A stretch of DNA of 30,505 bases, from NCBI RefSeq assembly GCF_001949145.1, contig NW_019091512.1, forward strand, positions 1-30,505. Direction: 5' to 3'. Source of the DNA: Acanthaster planci. Lineage: Eukaryota; Echinodermata; Asteroidea; Valvatida; Acanthasteridae. The notes under the pieces were generated by a model that searched no databases, was not told the DNA's origin, and was given only the letters and a program-made list of their open reading frames with translations. The translations under genes were made by a program, and so were the position numbers. Of the stretch, positions 29,185 to 30,505 are shown one piece after another; position 1 is the stretch's first letter, and every line of letters begins with the position of its first letter.

Positions 29185-30483
29185 GATAAATTCTCGTCCA
29201 TCATCCAAGACCTCCGGCTGCAGCCAGGCGACATCATGGTCAGCTTTGATGTCGTGTCACTCTTCACCTGCGTTCCCACATCCGACGCAAGCACTATAGC
29301 GACTGACCGACTCCAGGCCGACACCAGCCTCAAGGACCGCACCGACCTCACCCCCAACCAACTTCAAGACCTCCTCACCACCTGCGTCGATTCTGCCAGC
29401 TTCCAGTTGCGGGACAAATTCTGTGAACAATCAGCTGGAACCTCCATGGGATCCCCTATATCCCCGGGTCTGGCTGGCATATTCATGGAAGAGTTCCAGC
29501 AGACCGCCATTGCCACAGCAGACCACCGCCCCAAGATCTGGCTCCGGTATGTGGATGACACCTTCGTCATCTGGGAGCACGGGCAAGACAACCTTCAACT
29601 CTTCTTGGACCACCTCAACGGGCTTCACAGCAGCATCCACTTCACCATGGAACAAGAGAGGAATGGCAGCATTTCATTTCTTGACGTTGAGGTGTCCAGA
29701 AGGGAGGATGGAAGTCTTGCCCGGAGGGTTTATCGCAAGCCCACCCACACCGACCGATACCTCAACAGCGCCTCCTTCCACCACCCCAAAATCAAGTCAT
29801 CGGTCGACAGAGCCCTCATCCGCCGAGCCTACAACATCTGCGACCAAGGGCACCTACACAAGGAACTCCACCACATCTCCACGGCACTCCAACGCAACGG
29901 ATACCAGCCCAAGCAGATCGAGACTCAAGACCCAAGATCAAGTACCCCTCCCGGCCGTAGGGTCCCCTATATCCAAAGCCAACTAGATAAGGCCCCTAGT
30001 TCTGTCACTCTCCCCTACCTAGGACGTACCTCCCACTACATCCAGCGTATCCTGAGCAAGCACAACATCAAGGTGTTCCACACAGCTCCCCTCAAGATCC
30101 ACGGGATGTTGACTTCCCATAAGGACAGGCAAGATCGACACCGCCGACCAGGTGTATACAAGATCCCCTGCCAGTGTGGCAAAGTGTACATTGGAGAGAC
30201 TGGTAGGGACCTCCCTACCAGGATCAAAGAACACAAAGCCCATGGCAGGAAGGGGGACTATGAGAAGTCAGCCATCATCAAGCATTCCCACCTCGAAGAC
30301 CACACCATCAACTGGGAAGAAGCCCACCTCATTGCTAGCATCGAACAGTGGTACCCAAGACGCATTAGAGAAGCCTTAGAAATCTCCAAACACCCCAGCG
30401 TACCTCAAGACATCGGCTTCTCCATCAGCGATATCTGGCAGCCCCTCCTCACCTCCCGGTCTGATGGGTCCTCTATACCCTAG
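29185..30483 (+). mobile_element. Penelope-like retroelement, 5'-truncated: reverse transcriptase + GIY-YIG endonuclease
   Basis: One uninterrupted frame, open from 29182 with its first ATG at 29236 (415 aa from there) and TAG at 30481. From the ATG: RT palm motif FDVVSLFTCVP (about 4-14), GTSMGSPISPGLAG (68-81), catalytic YVDD (105-108), SISFLDVEVSRREDGS and a YRKPTHTDRYLN segment (145-177), then a C-terminal GIY-YIG domain with GVYKI (306-310), CQC (312-314) and VYIGETGR (317-324), and RIREALEI near 376-383. RT followed by GIY-YIG is the signature of EN-positive Penelope-like elements. Coding similarity begins abruptly near 29185 with SSIIQDLRLQPGDIM, so the N-terminal half is missing, a usual result of incomplete reverse transcription. 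The frame is GC-richer than the flank and lacks stops, suggesting a fairly recent insertion. Confidence 0.93.
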
Positions 30484-30505
30484 CCCCCCCCCCCCCCCCC
30501 CCCCC
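30484..30505. repeat. 22-base C homopolymer at window end
   Basis: Directly follows the retroelement stop codon and runs to the last base. It may be a sequencing or assembly edge artefact, or a true homopolymer in the element's 3' UTR. Confidence 0.6.

Noticed and set aside
29423-29986. 187-codon second open frame in the retroelement
   Set aside because: Shifted-frame shadow of the RT frame; Pro/Ser/Thr-rich with no RT motifs.

Overview
The window is animal nuclear DNA: AT-rich, intron-dominated sequence with short GC-richer exons bounded by GT/AG splice sites. Proteins spelled by the exons resemble vertebrate orthologues. Introns and flanks are crowded with short palindromes (GTACATGTAC, GTACCGGTAC, GTACTAGTAC, GTAGGCCTAC), a texture I associate with marine invertebrate deuterostomes such as echinoderms or hemichordates. 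That placement is an inference, not a proof.

The centre of the window holds one gene that I could assemble completely on the + strand: holocarboxylase synthetase (HLCS, biotin--protein ligase). Ten coding exons (9909-10169, 14701-15052, 15922-16790, 18458-18640, 21357-21625, 22351-22418, 22976-23136, 24363-24477, 24809-25022, 26177-26354) join with consistent phase to 2670 nt, an 889-residue protein plus stop. It has the N-terminal BPL_N/GATase-like region, the biotin/ATP-binding GKGRGGN loop, the KWPNDIYY and GCGFNV motifs and the small C-terminal barrel. A polyadenylation signal lies about 200 bases past the stop.

Left flank (1-9908): no complete gene is recognised. Two short start-codon segments end at consensus donor sites (239-312 and 4629-4732). 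Both end in phase 2, and HLCS exon 1 has an internal AG (9966-9967) in the matching phase, so they could be alternative first exons of HLCS or belong to unrelated genes. The rest is palindrome-rich non-coding DNA and one copy of an inverted-repeat-ended dispersed element.

Introns: intron 1 has a 152-bp tandem duplication. Intron 2 has a roughly 209-bp MITE-like element and a perfect 17-bp-arm hairpin. Intron 7 has the second copy (456 bp) of the dispersed element seen in the left flank. Intron 9 has a five-unit 21-bp minisatellite.

Right flank (26355-30505): HLCS 3' UTR, about 2.6 kb without recognisable genes (including a CpG-richer patch near 28.2-28.7 kb), then a 5'-truncated but uninterrupted Penelope-like retroelement ORF (reverse transcriptase plus GIY-YIG endonuclease) ending at a 22-base C run at the window edge. 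I found no tRNA, rRNA or CRISPR, and no convincing undescribed multi-gene system. The most unusual signals are the shared-arm palindrome families, the two-copy inverted-repeat element and the possible alternative HLCS 5' ends.
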